Below the pieces are notes generated by a model. The model searched no databases. It worked only from the letters and a program-made list of their open reading frames with translations, and was not told the DNA's origin. This document shows positions 63,659-64,000 of a stretch of 64,000 nucleotides of DNA, piece by piece (the stretch's first letter is position 1; each line of letters begins with the position of its first letter). A program made the translations under genes and the position numbers. The DNA comes from Burkholderia ubonensis. Lineage in GTDB: Bacteria > Pseudomonadota > Gammaproteobacteria > Burkholderiales > Burkholderiaceae. Where the stretch lies: assembly GCF_902833085.1 (NCBI RefSeq), contig NZ_CADFEB010000010.1:248001-312000 (forward strand), in the 5' to 3' direction.

Positions 63659-64000
63659 TTATCGGGTGCGGTAGAAATCGAAGACCACGTCGAGGATGCG
63701 GTCCTGTTCGGCTTCGGTCATGTCGTGGTACAGCGGCAGCCGCACGAGCCGGTCGGCGACGAGGTCCGTCACCGGCAGCCCGGACCCGCAGCGCCCGTAG
63801 CGCCGGCCGGCCGGCGAACTGTGCAGCGGCACGTAATGGAACACGGCGTTCACGCCCAGCGCGCGGATCTGCTGCAGCAGCTCGGTGCGCTCGGCGAGGT
63901 TGCGCGCGAGGAAATAGAACATGTGGCCGTTGCCGCGCTCGGCGAGCGAAATCGCGGGCAGCTCGACCAGCCCGTCGGCGTGCAGCGGCTGCAGCGCGTC
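63659..64000 (-). CDS. Sugar-nucleotide aminotransferase (DegT/DnrJ/EryC1/StrS), 3' part
   Basis: Only the C-terminal ~113 residues are inside the window; the gene runs off the right edge. NGHMFYFLARNLAERTELLQ and GVNAVFHYVPLHSSPAGRRY match the C-terminus of WecE/RffA-type PLP enzymes that make dTDP-4-amino-4,6-dideoxy sugars. The stop lies two bases before the glycosyltransferase start, so the two genes are cotranscribed. The active-site lysine is outside the window. Confidence 0.88.
   Translation of the reverse strand, partial: DALQPLHADGLVELPAISLAERGNGHMFYFLARNLAERTELLQQIRALGVNAVFHYVPLHSSPAGRRYGRCGSGLPVTDLVADRLVRLPLYHDMTEAEQDRILDVVFDFYRTR

Overview
The window is high-GC chromosomal DNA of a betaproteobacterium, most likely Burkholderia. 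This rests on gene content (eat-eutBC without microcompartment genes, gcvTHP behind a tandem glycine riboswitch, Rep helicase, a P2-like element with Burkholderia-type early genes) and codon use, not on a database match.

Layout. 1-740 is the end of an MscS-type channel gene. 947-11110 is an ethanolamine-use region: permease (eat), ammonia-lyase eutBC, an acetaldehyde-type aldehyde dehydrogenase and an AraC/EutR-like regulator. A LysR/MFS pair and one unknown gene interrupt it. 11158-13927 holds a GT9 glycosyltransferase and a ThDP enzyme. 14199-15837 is a small island with two toxin-antitoxin pairs, one PaaA2/ParE-like and one VapBC. 15851-23505 is glycine/serine catabolism (gcvT-gcvH-gcvP and sdaA, with an alginate-lyase-family gene between), led by a two-aptamer glycine riboswitch. 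23622-29413 carries a lipoprotein, an oxidoreductase, a GDSL hydrolase, rep and a diheme cytochrome c. 29663-29738 is tRNA-Arg(CCG).

29694-55592 is a P2-like integrated element bounded by an 18-bp direct repeat whose left copy lies inside the tRNA. It has integrase, an HTH protein, a primase-helicase, an Ogr-type activator, a ribbon-helix-helix protein, a CI-like repressor, a gene behind a LexA box, a P2 tail gene set (X, R, V, W, J, I, H, G-like, FI, FII, E/E', T, U, D) and a full lysis cassette. No portal, terminase, scaffold, capsid or head-completion gene is visible, so it looks like a phage-tail particle (tailocin) locus or a head-deleted prophage. It also has a second, diverged J-I-fibre-chaperone cassette between R and V, followed by a decayed 5' fragment of the sheath gene FI. 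The element therefore appears to encode two alternative receptor-binding modules.

55602-64000 returns to host genes: a DUF523 protein, a TIGR04222-like membrane protein with a Ser/Cys-rich tail, a chemoreceptor ending in a WETF-type tether, a small unknown gene, a very large tandem glycosyltransferase, and the C-terminal part of a sugar aminotransferase that runs off the edge.
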